Assembly: GCA_964436975.1 (NCBI GenBank)
Contig: CAYTET010000025.1
Location: 1 to 26,170 of the forward strand
Length of the DNA stretch: 26,170 bases
Direction of reading: 5' to 3'
Source of the DNA: CAYTET01 sp964436975
GTDB lineage: Bacteria; Bacillota_I; Bacilli_A; Erysipelotrichales; Erysipelotrichaceae
The notes under the pieces were generated by a model, which saw nothing but the letters and a program-made list of their open reading frames with translations, was not told the DNA's origin and ran no database searches. Of this stretch, positions 16,145-23,342 are shown piece by piece (positions within the stretch are counted from its first letter, which is position 1; the number at the start of each line of letters is the position of its first letter). A program made the translations under genes and the position numbers.

Positions 16145-16921
16145 ATGAAAACCAATCGCCAGCAATTAATTAAAAAATACATCCAGGATAACAAGCGCAT
16201 ATCTGTTGATGACATCTGTTCGATGTGCAAGGTTTCGGTTGAAACCGCCCGCCGTGATCTTAATGACCTGGAAAAGACCGGGGCTATCCGGCGCGTCTAC
16301 GGCGGGGCTGTTCTGATTGATGTCAATGACTATCCTAATCTGATTACACCGTGGAACAGCCGCCATACCAGCGACCTGGCTGAAAAACAGGCCATATCAT
16401 GCGAATTAATCAATGCCATCCCGGATCATTCGACCATTGCCCTGGATTCCGGGACGACTATTCTTGAACTGGCCAAGCTGCTTTCACAAAAAAAGGATCT
16501 GACGATCCTGTTAAACGATTTGCGAACCGCAATTGAGCTCAGTGCCAACACAACCCATACCATTTACTTCATCGGCGGCAGCGTCAAGCGCGATGATATG
16601 ATTACCACCGGCTTTTTAGCCAATGACTTCCTTGATTTCTTCTCCCAGATTGACCTCACCATCATTACCGGTGACGGTTTTGACATTGAAGGCGGTTTAA
16701 CTGACTACAATGTTGAAATGGGCATGCTCAAAGTAGCAATGATTAAAAAGTCAAAAAAGGTTATCGCCGCCCTTGTCGGGCGCAAGTTCAGCGTCAAAGC
16801 CTTTTATAAAGTCTGTGATGTCAAAGACTGCAGCGAAATCATCACGACCAGTGCTGCTCCGGTGAGTGCCGTTGATGCCATAAAGAACACCGGCATCAAA
16901 ACTATTGTGTGCAATCTCTAG
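16145..16921 (+). CDS. DeoR-family transcriptional regulator of the divergent ABC operon
   Basis: The frame is open from 16073, but the ATG at 16145 is the sensible start: GAGGAC lies five bases before it and the protein then begins MKTNRQQLIKKYIQ, the usual DeoR N-terminus (258 residues). The winged helix-turn-helix spans about residues 3-56 with VETARRDLNDLEKTGAIRRVYGG. The sensor domain has LDSGTTILELAK near residue 100 and GDGFDIEGGLTD near 180. It is divergent from the ABC/phosphoesterase operon and shares three candidate operators with it, so repression of both promoters until a phosphorylated metabolite appears is the likely circuit. A GlpR-like role is possible but not proven. Confidence 0.88.
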   Translation: MKTNRQQLIKKYIQDNKRISVDDICSMCKVSVETARRDLNDLEKTGAIRRVYGGAVLIDVNDYPNLITPWNSRHTSDLAEKQAISCELINAIPDHSTIALDSGTTILELAKLLSQKKDLTILLNDLRTAIELSANTTHTIYFIGGSVKRDDMITTGFLANDFLDFFSQIDLTIITGDGFDIEGGLTDYNVEMGMLKVAMIKKSKKVIAALVGRKFSVKAFYKVCDVKDCSEIITTSAAPVSAVDAIKNTGIKTIVCNL

Positions 16922-16933
16922 CTTTAACCCCGG

Positions 16934-16958
16934 CGTTAATTATTCATTATTATTAACG
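16934..16958 (+). terminator. Weak hairpin after DeoR gene
   Basis: CGTTAAT (16934-16940) pairs with ATTAACG (16952-16958) over an eleven-base AT-rich loop in the convergent gap. There is no T-run after it, so termination here would be inefficient. Confidence 0.3.
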
Positions 16959-16960
16959 AT

Positions 16961-17479
16961 TCAAAAGTTATTGATTCTTGTCTTAAGCCCATCGCCAAAC
17001 TTGCTGCAGTAAATAGTGTTATCTGCCAGATCCACAATACACAGCCTGTTATCCAGCCAGCCGCTGGAAAAAGCAATTTTACTATTACAGCTGCATTTAT
17101 AGTGTTTCACGGTTTTCTGCAGTTTCTTATCATTAAATCCGGATGTGATTATTACCATGCCGACAAAGATGAAATCATAGCCAGGCAGCAGGTCTTCCGC
17201 ATAGCGGTCAGCGGCCTCATTCAGCCAGGATAAATAATTATTCAGTTTGCCTTCATCTAAATCCGGGCAGCAGACATAGTAACAGTGCTCCTCACTGATG
17301 CTGATGCGGCCGTATTTAGACTGCACTCCCAATATCTTATGATTTCCTTCAAAGCGCATATGCTGGTACAGCGGAAAAGTCAGGCCGCTGTCCTGATAAT
17401 CCCAGACCGGGGCAAAGTGCTCTTCATCAAGCTTGGAAATAAGGGCCAGCCATTGACTGGCCTTTTCGGCAAATTCCAT
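16961..17479 (-). CDS. Hypothetical protein, 172 residues
   Basis: I do not recognise this protein. It is soluble, with no signal peptide or membrane segment. It begins MEFAEKASQWLALISKLDEEHF and holds several Cys and Tyr residues, including YYVCCPDLDE near 67-76 and HYKCSCNSK near 125-134. The rest alternates short strands and helices. AAGGAGGT sits close to the ATG, so the start is secure. It lies 60 bases below another unknown gene on the same strand and is probably co-transcribed with it. A stable hairpin lies directly before its Shine-Dalgarno. Confidence 0.7.
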   Translation of the reverse strand: MEFAEKASQWLALISKLDEEHFAPVWDYQDSGLTFPLYQHMRFEGNHKILGVQSKYGRISISEEHCYYVCCPDLDEGKLNNYLSWLNEAADRYAEDLLPGYDFIFVGMVIITSGFNDKKLQKTVKHYKCSCNSKIAFSSGWLDNRLCIVDLADNTIYCSKFGDGLKTRINNF

Positions 17480-17497
17480 AAGGACCTCCTTAAGGCT

Positions 17498-17514
17498 AAG
17501 GCTGCTTCAGCCTT
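17498..17514 (-). other. Hairpin adjoining the Shine-Dalgarno of the 172-residue gene
   Basis: AAGGCTG (17498-17504) and CAGCCTT (17508-17514) form a perfect seven-pair stem with a three-base loop. In the transcript it is followed by AGCCTT and then the AAGGAGG, so an alternative fold could hide the ribosome site. Confidence 0.4.
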
Positions 17515-17539
17515 TTGCATATCCGTTTTTTATCTTTGA

Positions 17540-18136
17540 TTATTCTTCGCGCTGTTCAGCCAGATACATGCCCCACTCCTTATACTGCTGCGGGAGGGCA
17601 AAAACATCCTGATCGTCAACGGTAACCGCCTCTGTGCGGCCGGGATGATTCGGGCCAAAAGTGTCCCAAGCGGTAATTAAATCGTTTTTCTTTACTATTC
17701 CGTTTTCCTTAAACAGAACATCATATTTGGCCGGATCCTGACAGAGAATGGTAAGTATGTTATACTGGCCAAACATTATTTCTTCACCGCTGTCATGGCC
17801 GCCATAGCCAAAGGATGACATCCCGTCATTAATCAGCAGCTTTCCGCTTTTCACCATTATGGCCAAAGCGGTCTGCTGGCTGCAGCCGTCGATATAATAA
17901 ACATTCTTGTGCAGGTTTTTCACGGTATTGGGGCTGATTTCAGTCTCCTCATCTTGTGAAGCCGGCAGTTCCAATATGAAAAACAGCGGTTCCTGGTGCA
18001 TCATGATAAAATGCTGCATCATTGATTCAATATGGTCAGTTCCGACATTGGCAATGATGTGTACGTTGCTGACGGTGTATCCCTCTTCAAGCCGGTCAGG
18101 ATCCGGTACAAAACAGCCGCTTTTCATCTTCAGCAT
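17540..18136 (-). CDS. Hypothetical protein, 198 residues
   Basis: I do not recognise this family. It is an acidic, soluble protein with no membrane segment or signal peptide. Visible landmarks are VSNVHIIANVGTDHIESMMQHF (residues 22-43), VYYIDGCSQQTALAIMVKSGKL in the middle, DGMSSFGYGGHDSGEEIMFGQYN, and AWDTFGPNHPGRTEAV near the C-terminus. The conserved-looking Gly/His-rich segment suggests a binding site, but that is a guess. AAAGGAAAG precedes the ATG. It is first of a two-gene unit with the 172-residue protein and is driven by an extended -10 promoter that diverges from the sortase gene. Confidence 0.72.
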   Translation of the reverse strand: MLKMKSGCFVPDPDRLEEGYTVSNVHIIANVGTDHIESMMQHFIMMHQEPLFFILELPASQDEETEISPNTVKNLHKNVYYIDGCSQQTALAIMVKSGKLLINDGMSSFGYGGHDSGEEIMFGQYNILTILCQDPAKYDVLFKENGIVKKNDLITAWDTFGPNHPGRTEAVTVDDQDVFALPQQYKEWGMYLAEQREE

Positions 18137-18202
18137 AGGTCTTTCTTTCCTTTCATGCTTCTTATTTCCCGGGGAATAGCGCAGTCATCCTTTATTTTCT
18201 AT

Positions 18203-18211
18203 ATTATAACA
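18203..18211 (-). promoter_or_regulatory. Extended -10 promoter for the two hypothetical genes
   Basis: TGTTATAAT on the minus strand is a TGn extended -10 with a consensus TATAAT; no good -35 is visible at 16-18 bases. It lies about 65 bases upstream of the 198-residue gene. Confidence 0.5.
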
Positions 18212-18233
18212 AGATCAACTGGTGAGCGCTTTG

Positions 18234-18262
18234 CTTTCACTCTGGCAAAATAATGCTATTAT
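18234..18262 (+). promoter_or_regulatory. Possible leaderless promoter of sortase gene
   Basis: TTTCAC (18234-18239), 17 bases, TATTAT (18257-18262). The A of the sortase ATG is seven bases after the -10, the position expected for the transcription start itself. Confidence 0.4.
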
Positions 18263-18268
18263 ATAGAC

Positions 18269-19093
18269 ATGACAAACCGCACTGAAAAGGCACCCGATAA
18301 AAAGAGAAGAAGCCTGAGCACTATTCTGCTCTGTTTCTTTCTGGCGGTCTTTGTGCTGTCGGCTTCCATGATCGTTAAAACCTTCATTGATAACAAGAAT
18401 GAACAGGACGCCCTAGATGCTTTGGCCAATAAAGTTGTGGTTACTGACCCGGTTGTCGAACCAGATCCCGACCCGGTAGTTGAACCAACGGAGCCGGCCG
18501 AGCCGACCGTACTGGCCCAGTATGCTGACTTATATGCGGAAAATCCCGATCTGGGCGGCTGGCTGAAGATTGAAGACACCAAGATCAATTTCCCGGTCAT
18601 GTATACACCCAAGAATCCCACTTACTATATTCATAAGGGCTTTGATAAAAAATATTCCCATAACGGTCTGCCCTTTATCGGCTATGACTGCTCCCTGGAT
18701 CCCCGCAGTGACAATATCATCATCCATGGCCACAATATGAAAAGCGGCGCCATGTTTGCCTGTCTGACCGATTATGAAGATGAAGCCTTCTGGCAGACGC
18801 ATCAGATTATTGAATTCGATACCGTCTACCAGCAGGATTACTATGAAATAATCGCTGTCTTCCGCTTCACCGTCGCCCAGGCCAACAAAGCCGGGTTTTA
18901 TGATTTCACCAATGCCGAAGATGAAGCCGCCTTTGATCGCTTTGTCAGCTACTGCAAGGACATGGCCATGTACGATACCGGGGTTACTGCCACCTACGGA
19001 GACAAGCTTCTGACCCTGTCAACCTGCAGCTACCATGCCAAAGACGGCCGGCTGGTCATTGTGGCCCGCCAGAAAGCCAGCACCACTGAATAG
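18269..19093 (+). CDS. srtB: Class B sortase
   Basis: 274 residues. A basic N-terminus (KKRR at 11-14) and a membrane anchor at about 17-38 place it with the catalytic domain outside. A Pro/Glu/Asp/Val linker with repeated DPVVEP units (about 60-80) leads to the sortase barrel. The triad is His155 in IIHGHNM, Cys253 in TLSTC and Arg261 in DGRLVIVAR, as in SrtB. It joins a surface protein with a sorting signal to the cell wall or a pilus. No protein with a sorting motif is encoded in this window, so its partners are elsewhere. There is no Shine-Dalgarno before the ATG, and the -10 lies only six bases away, so the mRNA may be leaderless. A strong terminator follows. Confidence 0.92.
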   Translation: MTNRTEKAPDKKRRSLSTILLCFFLAVFVLSASMIVKTFIDNKNEQDALDALANKVVVTDPVVEPDPDPVVEPTEPAEPTVLAQYADLYAENPDLGGWLKIEDTKINFPVMYTPKNPTYYIHKGFDKKYSHNGLPFIGYDCSLDPRSDNIIIHGHNMKSGAMFACLTDYEDEAFWQTHQIIEFDTVYQQDYYEIIAVFRFTVAQANKAGFYDFTNAEDEAAFDRFVSYCKDMAMYDTGVTATYGDKLLTLSTCSYHAKDGRLVIVARQKASTTE

Positions 19094-19108
19094 ACCCTGA
19101 TACAGCAG

Positions 19109-19136
19109 CGGCGCACCTTGCGGTGCGCCGTTTTTT
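19109..19136 (+). terminator. Intrinsic terminator after sortase gene
   Basis: CGGCGCACC (19109-19117) pairs with GGTGCGCCG (19122-19130), nine GC-rich pairs with a four-base loop, followed by six T residues. It is 15 bases after the sortase stop and close to the end of the convergent DUF1667 gene. Confidence 0.93.
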
Positions 19137-19142
19137 ATTATC

Positions 19143-19487
19143 TTAGAGATCACGGGTTGCGACAATATCAACCCCGGTCTGCAGAATATCTTTAATGATG
19201 ACATCACCCGTTTTGACCGGGCTTTTTACCTGAACCTGGCTAATCTGTGCCATGGCCTTCATCAGCAGCTCCTTGCCGATGGGAGCGCTGCTCTTCACCG
19301 GCAGCCGGTTATGAACAGCTCCGCTTATAGCCACCGTGGTGGCCAGCATCCGGGTCGGATGCTGCAGCTCGTTAGCTCCGTAAGCCGCGCCTTTCGGGCA
19401 GTGATTGCCGGTAACCTTATAGCCGTTTTCCTCATCCACGATCAGCCGGCAGCCCCGCGGACAGACGATGCACGTTAACTGTTTCAT
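19143..19487 (-). CDS. DUF1667 protein, Cys-rich partner of FAD oxidoreductases
   Basis: 114 residues. Four cysteines lie in the N-terminal third, C6-x2-C9-x3-C13 and C30 in NHCPKGAAYG, suited to bind an iron-sulfur cluster or zinc; the rest reads LATTVAISGAVHNRLPVKSSAPIGKELL, typical of DUF1667. In Bacillota this short protein is regularly the third gene after two GlpA/GlpB-like flavoproteins, as here, and may be an electron-transfer subunit. That role is inferred from context. Its ATG overlaps the stop of the preceding oxidoreductase gene by four bases (ATGA), with AAGGAGG seven bases upstream. Confidence 0.88.
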   Translation of the reverse strand: MKQLTCIVCPRGCRLIVDEENGYKVTGNHCPKGAAYGANELQHPTRMLATTVAISGAVHNRLPVKSSAPIGKELLMKAMAQISQVQVKSPVKTGDVIIKDILQTGVDIVATRDL

Positions 19488-20749
19488 TTGTCAGCCTCCT
19501 TGGCCTGGGCGGTAATGGTCAGGCCGCCCCGGGCTTTTTCCAGCAGCACTTTAGGCAAGGCAACACTTTCCATAGTTCCCGGAGCCATATAATCGCGGGC
19601 GTACTGGGCAATCAGCTGGCCGGTCTCATCTTTAACCTGAATGACCGAAACCCCGAATGATTGGCGCACCCGGAAGAAAACATTGACTATCTTGTCCAGC
19701 CGGCTGACTCTGATATGCTGGGGCACGGTATAGGAAATGCCGTCACCAGCCGCAACATCGGTTACGGCCGGCTGGTCAGCCGGCTTATCCAGCACATATT
19801 CCGCTGCGGCCAGACCGGCCCGCTGGCTTTCCGCTGTCACATTATCCACCAGATCATGAACATGAACCACGTTGCCGCAGGCAAAGACCCCCGGCAGCGA
19901 TGTTTCCATATTCTCATAGACAACCGGGCCCCTGGTCCGCTTGTCAAGTATTACTCCGGCCTGCCGGCTCAGTTCATTTTCCGGAATCAGACCGACCGAC
20001 AGCAGAATGGTGTCACAGTCAAAATGCTGCGCGGTGCCTTCGACAGGGGTAAAGTGGCTGTCAACCTGGGCAATAGTTACTCCGGTGACCCGGGTATCAC
20101 CCTGAATATCCGTAATGGTATGGCTCAGATATAAGGGAATGTTGAAATCATTAAGACACTGGGCAATATTGCGGGCTAATCCGCCGGGGAAGGGATTGAC
20201 TTCCACACAGGCCAATACCTTGGCGCCTTCCAGAGTCATGCGCCGGGCCATTATCAGGCCGATATCGCCGGAGCCAAGAATAACAACCCGGCGGCCGACC
20301 AGATAGCCTTCGATGTTAACAAACCGCTGGGCCGCTCCGGCTGTGAAGATGCCGGCCGGCCGGCTGCCCGGTATGGCAATAGCCCCCCGGGTTCTTTCCC
20401 GGCAGCCCATCGCCAGCACAACGGCCTCGGTTGTTAAAACCTGATAGCCGTCTTTGGCATTGACCACATAGACATTGCGGTCACTGTCAATATGCAGCAC
20501 CATGGTGTCAGCCATGACCTGGACATTGGTATCCTTCAGCATTTCAATAAACCGGTGGGCATATTCCGGACCGGTCAGCTCCTCTTTAAAGAAGTGCAGA
20601 CCGAAACCGCTGTGAATGCACTGGTTCAATATGCCGCCCAGTTCCTGATCTCTTTCAATGATCAGGATTTTGCGCAGACCTTTTTCATAAGCCGCATTGG
20701 CTGCCGCCAGACCGGCCGGACCGCCGCCGATAACAATTAGCTGGTACAT
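19484..20749 (-). CDS. NAD(P)/FAD-dependent oxidoreductase (GlpB-position flavoprotein)
   Basis: A GTG at 20758 opens the frame, but AAGGAGG is nine bases before the ATG at 20749, giving 421 residues that begin MYQLIVIGGGPAGLAAA. The first Rossmann motif GGGPAG is at 8-13 (FAD); a second, ILGSGDIGLIMARRMTLEGA, in the middle binds NAD(P). GCRERTRGAIAIPGSRPAGIFTAG and the C-terminal ACGNVVHVHDLVD follow the pyridine nucleotide-disulfide reductase fold, but there is no redox CxxxxC pair. It starts one base after the GlpA-like stop codon and is coupled to DUF1667. It probably transfers electrons between the dehydrogenase and NAD(P) or a carrier. Related proteins are annotated as sarcosine oxidase alpha-like. 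Confidence 0.9.
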   Translation of the reverse strand: MYQLIVIGGGPAGLAAANAAYEKGLRKILIIERDQELGGILNQCIHSGFGLHFFKEELTGPEYAHRFIEMLKDTNVQVMADTMVLHIDSDRNVYVVNAKDGYQVLTTEAVVLAMGCRERTRGAIAIPGSRPAGIFTAGAAQRFVNIEGYLVGRRVVILGSGDIGLIMARRMTLEGAKVLACVEVNPFPGGLARNIAQCLNDFNIPLYLSHTITDIQGDTRVTGVTIAQVDSHFTPVEGTAQHFDCDTILLSVGLIPENELSRQAGVILDKRTRGPVVYENMETSLPGVFACGNVVHVHDLVDNVTAESQRAGLAAAEYVLDKPADQPAVTDVAAGDGISYTVPQHIRVSRLDKIVNVFFRVRQSFGVSVIQVKDETGQLIAQYARDYMAPGTMESVALPKVLLEKARGGLTITAQAKEADK

Positions 20750-20750
20750 C

Positions 20751-22184
20751 TTACTCACCCTCCTTCAGCGGGGCAACTAAGACATTGGAACCCGCATGAT
20801 CCTGCAGGATGTCCGTATACTCGGCACCCGTCTCCCGGGCTAAGATAGCCAGCACCCGCGGCCCGCAGAAACCGCCCTGACAGCGGCCCATGCCGGCGGT
20901 TGTTCTTCTTTTAATGCCGTCAATGGAAACCGGGGGCAGCGGAGAATGAATCGCCGCCACAATTTCCCCTTCGGTAATTGTTTCACAGCGGCAGATAACC
21001 CGGCCGTAGCGGGGATCCTTTTTAATAAGTTCGTTTTTCTGCTGCTCGCTTAAGTCCTTGAAGCGGACCACATGGCGGCTGTCTGTATATTGTTCCTTTT
21101 CTGTCAGCACCAGACCATCAGCGGCCATGATATCAATAGCCGCCTGGCTGATAGCCGGAGCAGCGGACAAACCCGGCGACTGGATAGCTGCCAGATTGAT
21201 AAAATGCTTAACACTCCTGCTTTCTTCAACAATGAAATCATGCCGGTCACAGCGTGCCCGCACGCCGGCAAAATTTTTGATGTTTTCCCTGAAGTCGATG
21301 GAGGGCACACTGGCGGCCGCCATCTTCTTGACTGCGGCTAAGCCCTGCAGTGTTGTCTGGGTATCGTCCGGTCCGCAGGCCGTGGCATTGGGCCCGACTA
21401 TCAGATTGCCGTCAACGGTCGGCGAGACCAGCACACCCTTGCCGGTAGCGGTCGGACACTGGAAGATGGTATGGGTGACCCGGCTGCCTTCTGACTTGTC
21501 CAGCAGATAGTATTCACCGGCCACCGGCTCAATGGTAAATTCCTTGGGGCCGATCAGTTCGAATACCTTGTCGGCATGGGTGCCGGCCGCATTGATGATG
21601 AAGCGGCCCTCATACCGGCCGGAAACCGTTGTCACGCTGAAGACGTCATCCTTTTTGCTGATGGCGGTAACCTTATTGTTGGTCAGCACTTCCACGCCGT
21701 TGCCAATAGCTGTCTGGGCCATGGCCAAAGCATATTCCCAGGGCGATACAATTGCCGAAGTCGGAGCATACAAAGCCCTGACGGCTTCCGGATTGACGTT
21801 CGGCTCCATTTCATGCAGCTGCTTTTCATCCAGGATCTGCAGATCGGCGACGCCGTTGGCGACGCCGCGCTGATACAGCTGGTCAACAATGGCGGCCTGG
21901 TCAGGATTCAATGCTACCACCAGGGCGCCGATCTGCTTATACGGGACATCCAGTCTGGTACAGATTTCCTTAGCCATCTGGCTGCCCTTTACATTGTATT
22001 TGGCCATTAAACTGCCGCATTCCGGATCATAGCCGGCATGCAGAATGGCTGAATTGGCTTTCGTAGTGCCATTGGCCACATCATTGTCAGCCTCCAGCAG
22101 CACCGTTTTAAGCTGATAGCGGCTTAACAGATAAGCTGCGGCGCAGCCTACCACGCCGCCGCCGATAATTATTACATCATACAT
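20751..22184 (-). CDS. GlpA-like FAD dehydrogenase with BFD-type [2Fe-2S] domain
   Basis: 477 residues. An N-terminal DAO-type FAD domain starts MYDVIIIGGGVVGCAAAYLL with GGGVVG at 8-13, then GTTKANSAILHAGYD at 39-53, the GlpA/GlpD/LhgO pattern. The C-terminal domain has Cys398, Cys400, Cys435 and Cys440 (CRCE and GRCQGGFC), a BFD-like [2Fe-2S] site as in anaerobic glycerol-3-phosphate dehydrogenase GlpA. It likely oxidises glycerol 3-phosphate or another 2-hydroxy acid or polyol phosphate. It is shorter than E. coli GlpA (about 540). GGGGGAG precedes the ATG. It is followed by its flavoprotein and DUF1667 partners; a glpK or glpF gene is not in view, so the substrate stays open. Confidence 0.88.
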   Translation of the reverse strand: MYDVIIIGGGVVGCAAAYLLSRYQLKTVLLEADNDVANGTTKANSAILHAGYDPECGSLMAKYNVKGSQMAKEICTRLDVPYKQIGALVVALNPDQAAIVDQLYQRGVANGVADLQILDEKQLHEMEPNVNPEAVRALYAPTSAIVSPWEYALAMAQTAIGNGVEVLTNNKVTAISKKDDVFSVTTVSGRYEGRFIINAAGTHADKVFELIGPKEFTIEPVAGEYYLLDKSEGSRVTHTIFQCPTATGKGVLVSPTVDGNLIVGPNATACGPDDTQTTLQGLAAVKKMAAASVPSIDFRENIKNFAGVRARCDRHDFIVEESRSVKHFINLAAIQSPGLSAAPAISQAAIDIMAADGLVLTEKEQYTDSRHVVRFKDLSEQQKNELIKKDPRYGRVICRCETITEGEIVAAIHSPLPPVSIDGIKRRTTAGMGRCQGGFCGPRVLAILARETGAEYTDILQDHAGSNVLVAPLKEGE

Positions 22185-22241
22185 TCTTACTCCCCCTGCC
22201 TTTTGTTCGTTAATATCTTAACACAGTAAGCCAATGCCGGC

Positions 22242-22583
22242 TTAAGCCGTTAACAGCGCAACAATCTCCGCGGCCAGCGTGCAGGCCGGGCAGTCACAAT
22301 TCTTCACACCGGCTTCCAGCTGCTTGCGGCAGTGGGCCAGTAAAGAAGCCGCTTCCTGCTGGCCGATCAATTCAATGGCTTTGGAGCTCTTGGCAAAAGC
22401 GATGACATCTTCCATCGGCTCAATGTCTTCCTGCAGCTCTTTGACATACTCTTCTGTTTCAGCGGCATCTTCCGGATTGGCCAGCCACTGCTCGGCAGCC
22501 TGTCTGGCATCTTTGCAGGCCATGTCTGATTTCAGCAATTCCCTGCTCTTTTCCATCGCCTGCTGTAAGTTTTCCTTGTTCAT
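22242..22583 (-). CDS. Small acidic protein with C-terminal CDCPAC motif
   Basis: The frame extends upstream to 22646, but AGAGGT lies about seven bases before the ATG at 22583, giving 113 residues starting MNKENLQQAMEKSREL. It is helical and acidic, with DARQAAEQWLANPEDAAETEEYVKELQEDI in the first half and ending in KNCDCPACTLAAEIVALL. The CDCPAC segment may bind a metal or cluster. Similar short proteins in gut Bacillota carry unreliable names such as Hsp90-like; I see no chaperone domain. It is the first gene of the transcript that continues with the GlpA-like dehydrogenase 57 bases on, so a role in that redox system is possible. Confidence 0.72.
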   Translation of the reverse strand: MNKENLQQAMEKSRELLKSDMACKDARQAAEQWLANPEDAAETEEYVKELQEDIEPMEDVIAFAKSSKAIELIGQQEAASLLAHCRKQLEAGVKNCDCPACTLAAEIVALLTA

Positions 22584-22621
22584 CAAAGTACCTCTTTTCT
22601 GCATGATGTCTGCATTTATTA

Positions 22622-22630
22622 ATAATACCA
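22622..22630 (-). promoter_or_regulatory. Extended -10 promoter of the redox operon
   Basis: TGGTATTAT on the minus strand is a TGn extended -10. Transcription would start near 22615 and give a 32-base leader before the 113-residue gene. Confidence 0.5.
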
Positions 22631-22697
22631 TTGAAACCGCTGTCATAACTAAACAATGAAAAGACAGCCGCTTTTACTGACAACCAAAAAATGCTCA

Positions 22698-22724
22698 TTG
22701 ACAACAATAAGGATTTGCTATAAA
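22698..22724 (+). promoter_or_regulatory. Promoter of the DUF5684-like gene
   Basis: TTGACA (22698-22703), 15 bases, TATAAA (22719-22724) preceded by TGC as an extended -10. It lies inside the nominal open frame that starts at 22656, which argues that translation begins further downstream. Confidence 0.55.
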
Positions 22725-22751
22725 CATTTAATTAGAAAAGGAGATGATACT

Positions 22752-23174
22752 ATCTCTGCCGTTCATCATTATGACGATCTTGTGCCTACTGAAATTAATG
22801 CTCTGGCTGCCGGAATCCTTATCGCATTATTTTTATTCTTCATTGCTTTAATTGTTGTCTGCATCATTGCCAACTGGAAGATATACAAAAAGCTGGGGCT
22901 GGAACCTTGGGCATGCTTGATCCCGTTCTACAACAACTATGTCCTGTTCGCCCGCTTCTATTCTTCAGGCTGGGAGTTCCTGACAACGCTTATTCCGCTA
23001 TACGGTGTCTACCGGGCTGTAAAACTGCAGATTGATGTTGCCCATGCTTTTGGCCAATCTGACGGGTTTGCCTGCGGATTAATCTTCCTGTATCCTATCT
23101 TCGCAATGATTCTGGCCTTTGGCCATTACCAGGTTGTAGCTACGTCCACTCCTGATGCCAATGTAGGCGCTTGA
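22752..23174 (+). CDS. DUF5684-like multi-pass membrane protein; start codon anomalous
   Basis: The family is recognised from WKIYKKLGLEPWACLIPFYNNYVLFARFY, the core of DUF5684-type small membrane proteins, with four hydrophobic segments: residues about 17-40, 50-63, 75-90 and 107-125 counted from 22752. Function unknown. The frame is open from an ATG at 22656, but that lies before the promoter. The strong Shine-Dalgarno AAAAGGAG (22736-22743) is followed eight bases later by ATC (22752), then SAVHHYDDLVPTE, exactly where an ATG would be expected. The first ordinary in-frame start after it is GTG at 22782, with no ribosome site. Either ATC is used, or the gene has lost its start codon, or a base is wrong. 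A strong terminator follows. Confidence 0.72.
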   Translation: MSAVHHYDDLVPTEINALAAGILIALFLFFIALIVVCIIANWKIYKKLGLEPWACLIPFYNNYVLFARFYSSGWEFLTTLIPLYGVYRAVKLQIDVAHAFGQSDGFACGLIFLYPIFAMILAFGHYQVVATSTPDANVGA

Positions 23175-23195
23175 TTCCATTACTTATTAATACAG

Positions 23196-23227
23196 ACAGC
23201 CCCGTTAATAATTGCGGGGCTGTTTTT
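23196..23227 (+). terminator. Intrinsic terminator after DUF5684-like gene
   Basis: ACAGCCCCG (23196-23204) pairs with CGGGGCTGT (23215-23223) across a ten-base loop and runs into five T residues. It is about 20 bases after the stop codon. Confidence 0.9.
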
Positions 23228-23245
23228 AGGCGGTCATAGGCCGAA

Positions 23246-23278
23246 ATAAAAGAGAAACAGATCAATCCGTTTCCCTTT
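23246..23278 (-). terminator. Intrinsic terminator of the right-hand minus-strand operon
   Basis: In the minus-strand transcript AAAGGGAAAC (23278-23269) pairs with GTTTCTCTTT (23258-23249), ten pairs with one G-U, and is followed by TATTT. It lies 65 bases below the stop of the 335-residue gene. Confidence 0.6.
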
Positions 23279-23342
23279 ATCTGATTCCTATTATTTCTTC
23301 TTGACTGGAATCCAGATTTCCGAATGACAATTGCTTCCTTTT

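Noticed and set aside
19109..19136. Bidirectional terminator serving the DUF1667 gene as well
   Set aside because: On the minus strand the stem is followed by CTGCTG, not a T-run, so only plus-strand termination is supported, although the stem may still slow the other polymerase.
21058..22010. Several long plus-strand frames opposite the GlpA-like gene
   Set aside because: They are antisense shadows of a GC-rich coding region, with no ribosome sites and composition unlike real proteins here.
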